Source of the DNA: WRGT01 sp942493035 | GTDB lineage: Bacteria; Spirochaetota; UBA4802; UBA5550 | NCBI GenBank assembly: GCA_942493035.1 | Contig: OW818666.1 | Location: 4,154,001 to 4,218,000, forward strand | Direction: 5' to 3' | Length of the DNA stretch: 64,000 bases | Shown: piece after piece, positions 35,977 through 45,874 of the stretch | How the letters are laid out: the number at the start of each line of letters is the position of its first letter | How positions within the stretch are numbered: position 1 is the first letter of the stretch | Position numbers and translations under genes: made by a program | Notes under the pieces: model-generated | Databases searched by the model: none | What the model was told of the DNA's origin: nothing | The model's input: only the letters and a program-made list of their open reading frames with translations

Positions 35977-36277
35977 GATTATATACTCTCATATACTGAA
36001 TCCTATAACTTCAGAAAAGTTTGTCAATTATGAAAATCTGCTGATAGATATGAATTGTCAGAATAAAAGGATTTTAAGTTCTTGTATACCCGTCTGGCCA
36101 GCCGGAAAAATTTATTTAAAATAATAATTAATTTGACATATGAACATAAAATTGTAGTTTCTTTACGGTTAGAAATCTATCCGCACAAAAAAGAGTAAAC
36201 ATTGCTTAATGAAAACTCTCTTATGATGCGTATAAATTAAAAAAAAATATATATAAATTTTATCCAGGAGGATATTC

Positions 36278-39274
36278 ATGCCTGTTACCAGAAGAAATTT
36301 CCTCAAACTGTCAGGTGCGACAGCAGCCGGGGCTTTTTTGGGGGGAACTTCCTTTCTGACCGGTTGTAAAACATCACCGGACAAGTTGAAAGGTACAACT
36401 GAGAGCACAACTATATGCCCCTATTGCGGTGTAGGTTGCGGACTGATTGTTTCTGCTCGAAACGGAAAGATTGTAAACATTGAAGGTGATCCTGAACATC
36501 CTATCAATAAAGGCAGTTTATGCGCGAAAGGTGCAGCCCTTTATCAGATAGCTTCTAATCCTATTAAAAGAAGACTTGATAAGGTTCAGTACAGAAAACC
36601 GGGCGGAACTGAGTGGGAGGAGCTCTCATGGGAGAAAGCCTTCGAGATGATGGCTGAGAGAATTAAAGACGCAAGAGACAAGACTTTCGTTGAAAAAGAG
36701 AATAACGTAACTGTTAACCGTACAGGTGGGATTGTCGGTCTCGGCGGTGCAGCTCTTGACAATGAAGAGTGCTATGTCTGGTCTAAATTCGCACGTTTAC
36801 TAGGTTTAACTTATCTCGAACATCAGGCCCGGATTTGACACAGCTCAACAGTTGCCAGTTTGGCAGCTACATTCGGACGCGGCGCGATGACAAACCACTG
36901 GATAGATATCCAGAACGCAGACGTAGTTTTTATTATTGGAAGTAATGCAGCAGAAAACCATCCAATTTCTTTCAAATGGGTACAGGAAGCAAGAGATCGT
37001 GGCGGGAAACTTATTAATGTTGACCCGAGATTTACAAAGACTTCATCTCTTGCCGATCTTTATGCTCCGATCAGACCGGGTACAGATATAGCATTCATGA
37101 GCGGTATTATTAACTATGCTCTTCAGAATGATTTTATCCAGAAAGAATATGTTGTAGAATACTCAAACGCATCATATCTGATTAATTCAGCTTATACATT
37201 TAATGACGGTATCTTCTCCGGCTATGACAGCGCGAAACATACCTATGTAAATGATACATGGAAATATCAGCTCGATGATAAGGGAATTCCAAAGAGAGAC
37301 AAATCTCTGAAAGATCCGAATTGTGTATACCAGCTGATGAAAAAACATTTTGAAAGATATACCCCGGAAAAAGTAAGCGCTATCACAGGCTGTCCGGTTG
37401 AATCGTTTAAAAAAGTTGCAGAATTATATACATCTACACACAAGCCGGATAAAGTAGCTACAATCATGTATGCGATGGGTGCTACTCAGCACACAATTGG
37501 TGTACAGAATATCCGTACATATTCTATTCTTCAGATTCTTATGGGTAATATGGGTATGGCCGGCGGCGGTATCAATGCTCTTAGAGGTGAGTCAAATGTT
37601 CAGGGTTCAACTGACCATGGTCTTCTCTGGCATATAATCCCCGGTTACCTGGCTTCACCAAAGGCAAAAGATGTAAATCTCGAAACATATATTAAGAATT
37701 ATGTTCCGAAAACAAATGACCCGATGAGTATGAACTGGAATCAGCATATGCCTAAGTATCTGATCAGCATGCTTAAAGCATGGTTTGGTGAAAACGCGAA
37801 GAAGGAGAATGATTTTGCATATGATTATCTCCCTAAAGCGCATAAGCCGGTACCATATATGGCAATGTTTGAAGATATGTCAAAGGGACAGCATAAGGGC
37901 GCGATTTTCATGGGGACTAACCCTGTTGTCGGTGGACCTAATACAAATATGATTATGAAAGCAGTTGAAAAACTTGACTGGATGATCTGTGCGGATCTCT
38001 GGGAAACAGACACTTCAATTTTCTGGAAGAGAAAAGGGGTTAATCCTGCAAGCATCAAAACAGAGGTCTTCCTCCTCCCTATGGTTTCATCAGTTGAGAA
38101 AGAGGGAAGCGTTGCCAACTCCGGAAGATGGACTCAGTGGAGATACAAGGCGCAGCAGGGACCTGGAAATTCAATCTCCGACCTTGATCTTATAGATGAA
38201 CTTTTTCTAAAAATCAGACATCTATACGAAGCGGATGTAAAAGCGGGTAAAAAAGTTGCATTCCCTGATCCGATTCTTAAAGCAAACTGGAGTTACAGAC
38301 ATCCGGGTGAACATGAAGCGGATCCTCATATGGTTGCCAAGGAAATCAACGGTTACCATGTTGATAAAAATGGAAAGCGCGGAAAGCAGCTTGAAAACTT
38401 CCTGATCATGAAGGATGATGGTTCGACTGCATGCGGATGCTGGATCTATAGTGGTTCATACAACGAAGACGGCAACATGATGGCAAGAAGGGGTTCAAAA
38501 GATGCTTCCAATAAGATCGGTATGTATCCTGAGTGGTCATGGACATGGCCTGTTAACAGAAGAATCATATACAATAGAGCTGCTGTAAACAGAAAAGGTG
38601 AGCCTTTCGATCCAAAGAGATGGGTTATCAAATGGACAGGCAGTGCATGGAAAGGTGATGTTCCGGACGGTGGAGCGAAGCTTGGGCCTGATCAGAAGAA
38701 TCCGTTTATCATGCTCGGTGAAGGTGTTGCAAGACTCTTTACTCCAGCGCTTAATGACGGACCTTTTCCTGAACACTTTGAGCCTTTGGAGACTGTTGCA
38801 AGGAACCTGATGAACTCTCATCAGCTTAATCCTGGAGTTACCGTTTCAGATATGGCAAAAAAAGAAGTGGGATCTACCGCAAGATTCCCTTACATCGGTT
38901 CAACCTACAGGGTTGTTGAACACTGGCAGGCTGGCGCGATGACAAGAAACCTTCCATGGCTTAATGAGCTTGTTCCTGATATGTTCTGTGAAATAAGCCT
39001 CTCTCTTGCAAAAGCAAAAGGGATTAAGAATGGAGACAAAGTTAAGATCAGTTCAGCTAGAGGAGTCATAGACTCTTACGCGCTTGTTACAGACCGGGTT
39101 CAGCCTTTTAAAGTTGACGGCAAGATGGTTGAGATGGTTGGTATGATCTGGCACTTCGGCCAGGGATGCGAATCAACCGGAGATTCATGTAATACTCTGA
39201 CCCCTTCAGTAGGCGATCCGAATTCATCAATACCGGAATACAAAGCATTCCTGGTAAACATCGAGAAGGCGTAA
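36278..39274 (+). CDS. fdnG: Selenocysteine formate dehydrogenase, catalytic alpha subunit
   Basis: 998 aa read through an in-frame UGA at 36836-36838 as Sec187 (HQARI-U-HSSTVASLAATF, the FdnG/FdhA site). A Tat signal RRNFLK (5-10) exports the folded enzyme. One [4Fe-4S] cluster site is CPYCGVGC plus C82 (Cys47, 50, 54, 82), then molybdopterin-binding domains for Mo or W. It oxidises formate to CO2. AGGAGG precedes the ATG. It is followed 13 bp later by the Fe-S subunit. No cytochrome b subunit follows. The two frames on either side of the UGA are in phase, so this is recoding, not a frameshift. Confidence 0.96.
36851..36867 (+). promoter_or_regulatory. Bacterial SECIS hairpin
   Basis: Stem GTTGCC/GGCAGC with loop AGTTT starts 12 bases after the UGA. 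It has a G-U in the loop about 20 bases downstream, the position SelB requires. It is shorter than the E. coli fdhF stem but similar in shape. Confidence 0.75.
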
Positions 39275-39287
39275 GGGGGGATAAATC

Positions 39288-40100
39288 ATGGCAGAAAAAG
39301 CGTTTTTAGTAGATACATCAAAATGTCAGGGATGCAGGGGGTGTCAGGTTGCATGTAAACAGTGGAACGGACTCCCGGCAGAGAAGACTGAATTTTTCGC
39401 GGGTCCTGAGTATACAAACCCTGGAAAACTTTCAGCTAAAACATGGAACCATGTTATCTTCTTCCCTATAGATAGAAGCAATGCAGAACATCCTATATGG
39501 ACAATTATGCATAAGAAGTGTTTTCACTGTGCAGAGGCAAACTGTCTTAATGTATGTCCCGAGAAGGCAATTTACAAGCTGGACGACTGGACAGTTATTG
39601 ATCAGGATAAGTGTATAGGATGCGGCGCCTGTGTTAATGCATGCGTTTATAAGGTTCCAGAACTGAGCGAAATTAATCATGTTAATGACGCGGGACAGAA
39701 AATCTTAAAGAGAGACAAATCACATAAGTGTAATGCATGTACACTTAACGAAAGGGAGATCCCTGCGTGTGTATCTGTCTGTCCATCTGATGCTCTACGT
39801 TTCGGTTACAGACAGGATCTGATTAAGCATGCACAGGGGAGAGTGAAAACTCTCAAAGCTGAAGGATTCCCGAATGCAAACATTTACGGACTCGATCAGT
39901 TTAAAGGACTTGGAGTAATTACTGTACTCAGAGACAAGGCTGAGAAGTATGACCTTCCTCTTAATCCGGAAGTTGTAGACATGACAAAAGTTGAGTCAAC
40001 AAAAGATGTTTACGCGTTACTCTCAACATTCACAATGGGTATCCCAATGCTGAAGAGAGCTGCGTACAAAGCGTCCAAGTCGATGTCAAAAGACGCATAA
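39288..40100 (+). CDS. fdnH: Formate dehydrogenase iron-sulfur subunit
   Basis: 270 aa electron-transfer subunit with four cysteine groups for [4Fe-4S] clusters: CQGCRGCQVAC, CFHCAEANCLNVCP, CIGCGACVNAC and CNACTLN...CVSVCP. It carries electrons from the catalytic subunit. The C-terminus (TMGIPMLKRAAYKASKSMSK) is only weakly hydrophobic, so the membrane anchor of E. coli FdnH appears absent. No own signal peptide is present; it would be co-exported with the Tat substrate. A strong terminator follows. Confidence 0.93.
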   Translation: MAEKAFLVDTSKCQGCRGCQVACKQWNGLPAEKTEFFAGPEYTNPGKLSAKTWNHVIFFPIDRSNAEHPIWTIMHKKCFHCAEANCLNVCPEKAIYKLDDWTVIDQDKCIGCGACVNACVYKVPELSEINHVNDAGQKILKRDKSHKCNACTLNEREIPACVSVCPSDALRFGYRQDLIKHAQGRVKTLKAEGFPNANIYGLDQFKGLGVITVLRDKAEKYDLPLNPEVVDMTKVESTKDVYALLSTFTMGIPMLKRAAYKASKSMSKDA

Positions 40101-40138
40101 AAGTTTGTAAAAAGAAAAGTTGTTATATGGAATTAAAG

Positions 40139-40163
40139 GGCTCGCCGGATGGCGGGCCTTTTT
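40139..40163 (+). terminator. Terminator of the formate dehydrogenase operon
   Basis: 8-bp stem GGCTCGCC/GGCGGGCC with a 4-base loop GGAT and a TTTTT tail: a typical intrinsic terminator. Confidence 0.85.
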
Positions 40164-40203
40164 CTGGCTCTTTGAGTTTATTTGTTTTCTAATTCTAAGC
40201 AAA

Positions 40204-40233
40204 AAAAGAGAGAGGATATATCCTCTCTCTTTT
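40204..40233. terminator. Bidirectional terminator
   Basis: 13-bp perfect stem AAAAGAGAGAGGA with its complement around TATA. Both ends give A/T tails, so it serves the minus-strand gene ending at 40260 and backs up the fdn terminator. Confidence 0.75.
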
Positions 40234-40259
40234 AAAATAGTATCTTTTAAAGAAATCAT

Positions 40260-41480
40260 CTATTCATGATGACTTATTCCTGCGTTGGTGGAAACTGCCC
40301 ATATAATCCCTGTTGTTGGACTTACGGATACTCTTTGAATTTCGTTACTGGCGAGACCGTTTTCAGCTTTGTAAGTAGCCCATGATCCGCCCTGGTCAAG
40401 AGAAATGTTAAGACCGTTATTTGTTGCCACAATAACTCTTGAGTTTGTATCAATTAGAATTGAATTTACCTCAACCTTTCCTCCGACACTAAACCACTCT
40501 TCAATATTAGATATTAAGGATTTGGCAAGTCCCTTATCTGTTCCAACATATATTTCACCAGTCGGTGAAATCGCAATTGTGAAGACCTTGCTTCCCATGT
40601 TCGGAGTTTTTGATTTGATTTTTTCCCAGCTTTTATTTGTTCCTTTCATAGGATCTTTTTCGTCCATATAGATATAGAGACCTTTTGATGTTCCAACAGC
40701 AATGATTCCATTAGCTGAAACAGCAAGGGTATTACTTTCCATGTCTATATCTTTATCCGAGGAAAAAGACATCCCTGAATTTTTACTTATGCTTAAACCT
40801 TTTTTTGTCGCCACATAAAGAACACCGCCTAATTCAGCTACATCATAAGTATCGTTAGAGGCTAATCCCTGGGAGGTTGTATACTGAGCCCATGATCCAC
40901 CGTTGTTTGTTGATTTCCAGACTCCGCCATTTGTATCACCGCTTGCGGCGACCCATATGATGCCTTTTGAAATAGTTATGTTATTGATTCTTCCTATTGA
41001 AACGCCAAGTGCCTGAGGAAGTACTTTTCTAAAACTTTTTCCGCTGTCACTGCTCATAAACATATTGCCACTTTGCGTGCCGACAAACATGGTTCCTGTT
41101 TCTGCAACAGCAATACTGGTGAATTTCTGGCTTGTGTCCGGATTATTCTTTTTCCAGATAAGCCCGCCCTCAAGATTCAGTTCAAAACTTATTAATGTGC
41201 CGAAAACGTATCCAGTTTTCTTTTTTGGAAGATTTATTTTATACCAGTAATCTGTTATGCCGTTAACTTCAGAAGGGTGCTGTGATTTATCAATTACATC
41301 AACAATATCACCTCTTTTGAGTGTAGCAACAACTGTTCCTCCAGTTGATGAAATATTCCTCACATTAACTACACCTGCTATGATCTTAGCCTTTCCAGGC
41401 TGAAATGAAGCATCTTCAGCCTTAACGGAAACGGCAAACATCAATAGTATAGATGAAATAAAAACTATTAATTTTTTCAA
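40260..41480 (-). CDS. Exported SH3b/beta-propeller protein
   Basis: 406 aa with signal peptide (MKKLIVFISSILLMFAVSVKA). Residues about 30-105 form a bacterial SH3 domain (AGVVNVRNISSTGGTVVATL, WYKINLPKKKTGYVFG). Residues about 115-406 are a propeller with repeated blades around TGTMFVGTQSGNMFMSSDSG, ITKGIIW-type and GLASNEIQRVSVSP, like sialidase or two-component-regulator propellers. No enzyme residues are recognised. It lies 29 bp after the SH3 lipoprotein and is probably cotranscribed with it. Confidence 0.8.
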   Translation of the reverse strand: MKKLIVFISSILLMFAVSVKAEDASFQPGKAKIIAGVVNVRNISSTGGTVVATLKRGDIVDVIDKSQHPSEVNGITDYWYKINLPKKKTGYVFGTLISFELNLEGGLIWKKNNPDTSQKFTSIAVAETGTMFVGTQSGNMFMSSDSGKSFRKVLPQALGVSIGRINNITISKGIIWVAASGDTNGGVWKSTNNGGSWAQYTTSQGLASNDTYDVAELGGVLYVATKKGLSISKNSGMSFSSDKDIDMESNTLAVSANGIIAVGTSKGLYIYMDEKDPMKGTNKSWEKIKSKTPNMGSKVFTIAISPTGEIYVGTDKGLAKSLISNIEEWFSVGGKVEVNSILIDTNSRVIVATNNGLNISLDQGGSWATYKAENGLASNEIQRVSVSPTTGIIWAVSTNAGISHHE

Positions 41481-41509
41481 TTTGTTGTCTCCTTCGTAAA
41501 CTATTATTG

Positions 41510-42460
41510 TTACCTATTTGCTGTATGAGCCTCAACTTTAATTTCACTGATGCATGTGTCTGACACTTTTCCTTTATGAACACTGTTAATTATAAATTTG
41601 AAAGTTCTTCCATATAGTTCTAAAGGTCCACTTGTTTGAAAATCAAGATTGTTATCAACGAGATCAATAATACTTTCGCCTTCATCGGAGCTGATTTTTA
41701 AGGTTGCAACTCGATTATTATTGTTATATGAATCTTCACTTGAAGCAGAACCATTAACAATAGATAAACCTGTTAGAACAACATTATCTTCAAAAGTAAG
41801 AATAATGTACTCGCCTATACCATCGTCACCGTTTTTCCCTTCGCACCACGAGGTTTGAAGTTTACCGTCAAATGCATTACGTGGATCATATAGTGTTTCT
41901 TTTCCTTCTCCAGAGAGATACTGGGATGAAGCAGATATAGTTGCTTTACCAGCACCTGATATTGATATAGTTTTTAATACTTTAGAAGCATCGCCAAGGC
42001 TCGTTTTTAGTATATAGGCTTCTTTACCAGGATACTGAATCAATACAAATTCACCACTTTCTTCAAGTTGAAAAGCAACCTGTCCGGCTTTTACAGTACC
42101 TGATTTGTCGCTCTTTAAATTTGGCCTTGTGTAAAGATCTTCGTCTTTAGTTACAGTGACTGACTGAAGTTTTCCATCTTTTGTACTTTCATTACTAATC
42201 CAGCCTTTAGTTGTAACACCATCAATTGTTACATTGAAATATTTTTTCCCGTTAAAGTCTTTCTCTTCATTTAGAATCAGATATTCACCTCGTTTTACTT
42301 TTCCATTGGAGACATTGATGGGTTTTTTTTCACCTGGATTTGTAATTAAATATGAATCTGTAATAACTGTTTTAAAAACTGTAACTGGCTCTTTTTTACA
42401 AGCTATTGTAAACATGAGCATCAAAACTACGAATGATGTTAAGACTTTTTTTAGTGGCAT
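41510..42460 (-). CDS. SH3b lipoprotein with NADase-type glycan-binding domain
   Basis: 316 aa. Lipobox TIAC at the end of the signal MPLKKVLTSFVVLMLMFTIA. Two SH3-like segments follow (residues about 30-150: GEYLILNEEKDFNGKKYFNV, YTRPNLKSDKSGTVKAGQVA). The C-terminal half is a discoidin-like beta domain (ASSQYLSGEGKETLYDPRNA, FDGKLQTSWCEGKNGDDGIG) known as NADase-type glycan-binding, common in Leptospira surface proteins. It probably binds cell-wall or environmental glycans at the outer membrane; the ligand is unknown. Confidence 0.8.
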   Translation of the reverse strand: MPLKKVLTSFVVLMLMFTIACKKEPVTVFKTVITDSYLITNPGEKKPINVSNGKVKRGEYLILNEEKDFNGKKYFNVTIDGVTTKGWISNESTKDGKLQSVTVTKDEDLYTRPNLKSDKSGTVKAGQVAFQLEESGEFVLIQYPGKEAYILKTSLGDASKVLKTISISGAGKATISASSQYLSGEGKETLYDPRNAFDGKLQTSWCEGKNGDDGIGEYIILTFEDNVVLTGLSIVNGSASSEDSYNNNNRVATLKISSDEGESIIDLVDNNLDFQTSGPLELYGRTFKFIINSVHKGKVSDTCISEIKVEAHTANR

Positions 42461-42950
42461 TTCATTCTCCTAAATTGTTTTTTAATAAGTTTTTCCGCTT
42501 GGAATACAAAAGTCATTAAATCCACCCCGCGGAGTGTTGGTTGAATATGGATTTTAATTGTTTGAAAATTTTTACATGGCTTGAAGGAATAATACAGAAA
42601 ATCCCATAACCAGTTTAAAACATAGTGTTATTTTTAAATAGATTTAGCGTAAAAAATGCGATAGTCAAGTAATTTTTTAGGGTTTAATTTTAAAACTTCC
42701 ACTACAAAGGTATGTATTGTTGTTATTTGAAAACAGATCTTCAATTTATTAAAAAGTATTTATATATAATGTTGCTGTTAATTTACGTTGGATGACTGTA
42801 GTTATTAGGTTGGCTTTTTGATAATAAAAGTATTTATTAATATTTCAATTGAGAAAAATGATTTGTGCACAGTGATAATCGCTTTCGTCCTTATCACTGT
42901 TTATATTGCAAAATTATTAAAATAGTTTCAACTGTAATTCATAGATAATT
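42461..42950. other. Gene-free AT-rich region
   Basis: About 490 bp with no open frame of note. A 10-bp hairpin ACAGTGATAA/TTATCACTGT (42869-42900) lies 50 bp beyond the MORN gene stop and may terminate it. Promoters for the SH3 lipoprotein operon are probably here but cannot be placed. Confidence 0.45.
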
Positions 42951-43511
42951 TTATTCACCACAACCTTCATCTCCACAACCATCATCGTCGTAATCATCTT
43001 CATACTCGGATACAGGTGGTTCAGGATTATCTTTACCGTAGTATTCACCGTTTTTATAATATCCATCTTCTATCAGTAAGCCATTAGAATTATAAATTGA
43101 TCCTTTGCCATGCTTTTTTCCATCTTTAAATTGACCAATATATTTTCCATCTCTCCATGTTAATGTTCCTTTCCCATCTTTACAATTACCAGATGTGCAT
43201 TTACCAACAAATACATTGCTTTCAAAACGTCCAGCATCTTTTGATCCATCGGCATAAGTCATGGTGCCCATTCCATTCATAAAATCGTTTTTCCACTGAC
43301 CTGTATACTTATCCCCATTGGGCCAGGTCATGGTTCCTTGTCCCTCTCTCTTGCTAATTTTAAATTGACCTACATATACTTCGTTCTCATTCCATTTAAG
43401 TGTACCTTGACCATTTATACAGTTTCCGCTTATACAAGTCCCGCCGTCTCCATATAATAGGCTTGAAAAGCCGATAAATAATGTTAAGATAATAAATAAC
43501 AGTTTTTTCAT
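42951..43511 (-). CDS. Exported MORN-repeat protein
   Basis: 186 aa. Signal peptide MKKLLFIILTLFIGFSSLLYG. About five MORN repeats follow (GQGTLKWNENEVYVGQFK, REGQGTMTWPNGDKYTGQW, MNGMGTMTYADGSKDAGRF, GKGTLTWRDGKYIGQF, HGKGSIYN). The tail is acidic and Cys-rich (EYEDDYDDDGCGDEGCGE), unusual for the family and possibly metal-binding. The role is unknown. Such proteins are frequent in Leptospira and other spirochaetes. Monocistronic. Confidence 0.85.
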   Translation of the reverse strand: MKKLLFIILTLFIGFSSLLYGDGGTCISGNCINGQGTLKWNENEVYVGQFKISKREGQGTMTWPNGDKYTGQWKNDFMNGMGTMTYADGSKDAGRFESNVFVGKCTSGNCKDGKGTLTWRDGKYIGQFKDGKKHGKGSIYNSNGLLIEDGYYKNGEYYGKDNPEPPVSEYEDDYDDDGCGDEGCGE

Positions 43512-43708
43512 ATTTTATTCCTCTAGTAATTTAATAGTGAATCACATATAAAGAGTCTTTTAATTTGCAATTTGTCAAGAATGATAATTGATAGTATCGA
43601 TTTTCAGGAATAAAAAAATAAAATTTAATTCGGAAGCTTTTGGGTGTTATTGAAATATTTAGAAAAACAAAGGGGTTTAAATTTTCGTTCTATAAATACA
43701 CATAAATC

Positions 43709-44023
43709 CTACTTGTCTTTAAAACAATATTTACATCCCATTATTACAATTTTATTCTCCGACTTTTCTGTAATCTTAGATGCGTAAAGACCTTCATACT
43801 TAGTCAGTTCGGAGCCGCAGAGAGGGCATATGCGTGTTCCGGGAGGGAGAGTTTTTCTCCCTCTGAATCCTGTTGTTTCAGGCTCAATATTCTGTTTAAC
43901 GATTTTTTTCTTTCCTGCTCCGGATTTGCCGATTTTATTCATTCCTCCGGAAATGGCGGAGAATATATAAAGAAATGCCGAAATTCCTATTGCAAGTCCC
44001 AGGATAAATATCAGTGCGCTCAT
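43709..44023 (-). CDS. Small membrane protein with zinc ribbon
   Basis: 104 aa. One N-terminal membrane helix (ALIFILGLAIGISAFLYIFS), a Gly/Lys linker, then a zinc-ribbon-like C-terminus with CPLCG and CKYC pairs (residues about 65-100). The paired Cys suggest zinc binding on the cytoplasmic side. It overlaps the methyltransferase gene by 4 bp, implying coupled translation. Family not recognised. Confidence 0.7.
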   Translation of the reverse strand: MSALIFILGLAIGISAFLYIFSAISGGMNKIGKSGAGKKKIVKQNIEPETTGFRGRKTLPPGTRICPLCGSELTKYEGLYASKITEKSENKIVIMGCKYCFKDK

Positions 44024-44763
44024 ACGGTTGTTATTACCTTCACGACAAAGTTAATCATTATTGTTTCATCTGATGGAGGATTGTAAGTATAATCACTGCA
44101 GATTTCAATAATCTCAAAACCCTCCTCCTCCAGAATTATTTTAATTTCATCCTGCGAGTAGATTCGCTGAATATGTTTTTCGTGAAAGATACGGCCATCA
44201 GAATGTTTGATTGTGAATGAGGATATTATATGCTTCTTCTCTCTATCATATGCGTTGCTCCACTCGATGTTCATCCCGCGGGTTTTATAGTATGATGTTT
44301 TATTGTTAAAAAACCGGTCGATGTTATGTTCGGTGGTGATGTCAAACATGAAGATGCTCCCTTCATGCATTACCTGTTTTGTAGAGCGGAGGACATTCCG
44401 CACATCATCAGATGTGAGCTGATAGTTCATCGTGTCATGTACGCTGAATATAAAATCAAATTTCTTTTTGAAATAAAAGTTACGGATGTCAGCGCAGATT
44501 ATTCTGAAACTTCTGAAAGCTCTGGTCTTTGCTACGCGAAGCATATTAAGCGATAGGTCAACTCCGAATATTTTATAATTATCTGCTGAAAATTTAGCAC
44601 CGAATTTTCCGGTTCCGCATCCCAGTTCAAGAACTGTTTCCGGATACTCGACGTAAAGATGCATAATGCTGCGGATAAACTGGTACCACTGTTCGTAGTC
44701 GACATGACGGAGTATATAATCGTATGCTTCTGCAAGACCTGTATATGGTTCTGATCTTTCCAA
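44020..44763 (-). CDS. Class I SAM-dependent methyltransferase
   Basis: 247 aa, cytoplasmic. Motif I VLELGCGTGKFGAKF, FGVDLSLNMLRVAK, then ICADIRNF and FDFIFSVHDTMNYQ fit the Methyltransf_25 fold. It starts at TTG (MERSEPYTG). The substrate is unknown. It is cotranscribed with the small zinc-ribbon membrane protein, which gives no functional hint. Confidence 0.82.
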   Translation of the reverse strand: MERSEPYTGLAEAYDYILRHVDYEQWYQFIRSIMHLYVEYPETVLELGCGTGKFGAKFSADNYKIFGVDLSLNMLRVAKTRAFRSFRIICADIRNFYFKKKFDFIFSVHDTMNYQLTSDDVRNVLRSTKQVMHEGSIFMFDITTEHNIDRFFNNKTSYYKTRGMNIEWSNAYDREKKHIISSFTIKHSDGRIFHEKHIQRIYSQDEIKIILEEEGFEIIEICSDYTYNPPSDETIMINFVVKVITTV

Positions 44764-44860
44764 TTCTGACGCTTTTCCCTTTTTGTATTCTATACTTTTT
44801 CAAAAATATTAACAGTATATAAAAGTCAATTATTTAATTAGCGACATAATTCGATTGACG

Positions 44861-44947
44861 GTAACTGCTCATAACCTTGAGTTATTCTGTCTCCACTGCA
44901 CCAGTGGCATGGTGGAGAGCATTTTACCATCTATTTATTAGTAATTA
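44861..44947. repeat. Palindromic repeat family 2, copy D
   Basis: About 87 bp: arms GTAACTGCTCATAACCTTGA and the complement of GTAATTACTAATAAATAGATGG, core TCTCCACTGCACCA-GTGGCATGGTGGAGA. The flanks CGATTGACG and CGATTTGTG match at 6 of 9, so any duplication is old. It lies upstream of nikR. Confidence 0.6.
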
Positions 44948-45040
44948 CGATTTGTGTCTGGTAAATTATTTATTGCCTAATAATGAACATATTGATAATA
45001 TTTATTAAACAAACGTAAAAAACGAATCCGGAGAATGATA

Positions 45041-45469
45041 ATGATAGATAAAAATATAGTACGATTTGGTGTGTCAATTGAAGAGAAACTGCTGACAAAA
45101 TTTGATTCACATATCAATGATAAAGGTTATGTAAACCGCTCAGAAGCGATTCGTGATCTTATACGGGATGTTCTGGTTGAGCAGCGAATTGAGAATCCCG
45201 AAACAGAGTCATTCGGAACCTTAACAATTATATATAACCATCATCACGGTGAAATTTCTGAAAGGCTTAACAATGTGCAGCACGACTACTTTCAGAATAT
45301 AGTTTCAACAACACATATTCATCTCGACTCACACAACTGTCTTGAGGTTCTGATACTCAAAGGTAAAGCCGGTCACCTCAAATCTCTTGCTGATATGATA
45401 TTGTCGATAAAAAATGTAAAACACGGCAAGTTTGTAATAGCTTCTACTGAGACAGATCTTCATGAATGA
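45041..45469 (+). CDS. nikR: Nickel-responsive regulator NikR
   Basis: 142 aa from the ATG at 45041: GGAG lies 7 bases before it but only 1 base before the ATG at 45035. Ribbon-helix-helix DNA-binding N-terminus (IVRFGVSIEEKLLTKFD, RSEAIRDLIRDVL) and ACT-like metal domain. The high-affinity nickel site is complete: His81, His92, His94 and Cys100 match E. coli His76, 87, 89 and Cys95. It represses nickel uptake or nickel enzyme genes. The lar operon in this window is a possible target, but no matching operator was identified. Confidence 0.95.
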   Translation: MIDKNIVRFGVSIEEKLLTKFDSHINDKGYVNRSEAIRDLIRDVLVEQRIENPETESFGTLTIIYNHHHGEISERLNNVQHDYFQNIVSTTHIHLDSHNCLEVLILKGKAGHLKSLADMILSIKNVKHGKFVIASTETDLHE

Positions 45470-45874
45470 GTATCTTCATCAATAATTAAAAACAGCTCAA
45501 TATTCCGCAGCTTCAGCACTTCCGGCAGCTCTCTTCAATCCAAATTTATGGTAGTAAAACAATTTTTTAATTAAACCGCATAGCCCCCTAAATCCCCCGG
45601 AGGGGGACTTTAAAATAATTCTCATTGATACTTGCAATGTCATTTTTTGTTTTTCAACACTTCTTCTAAGTCCCCCTCCGGGGGATTTAGGGGACTGTTG
45701 AGAAGTGGGTACAAGTCAGTCCGGGGGCTAACGATTCAGGTGACCCGGAGGGTTTGGGAGCTTTCTGATCATTTTTTTATACTAAAATTTTTTTTCGCTA
45801 AACTATAAAGGTAAAGAGCACGATATATTGATTAAGGGTTAGTACGTCCATTCGAAATAGTTCGGGGTAAAAAA
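45470..45874. other. Gene-free region with a large perfect inverted repeat
   Basis: Two 26-bp arms, 45585-45610 and 45668-45693, are exact reverse complements (each contains CCCCTAAATCCCCC or its complement) around 57 bp. A further GC-rich fragment lies at 45718-45760. No gene was seen. This is probably an intergenic repeat. Confidence 0.6.

Noticed and set aside
36836..36838. Stop codon splitting formate dehydrogenase
   Set aside because: The frames before and after are in phase, the site is the known Sec position and a SECIS hairpin follows; it is recoded, not a pseudogene.
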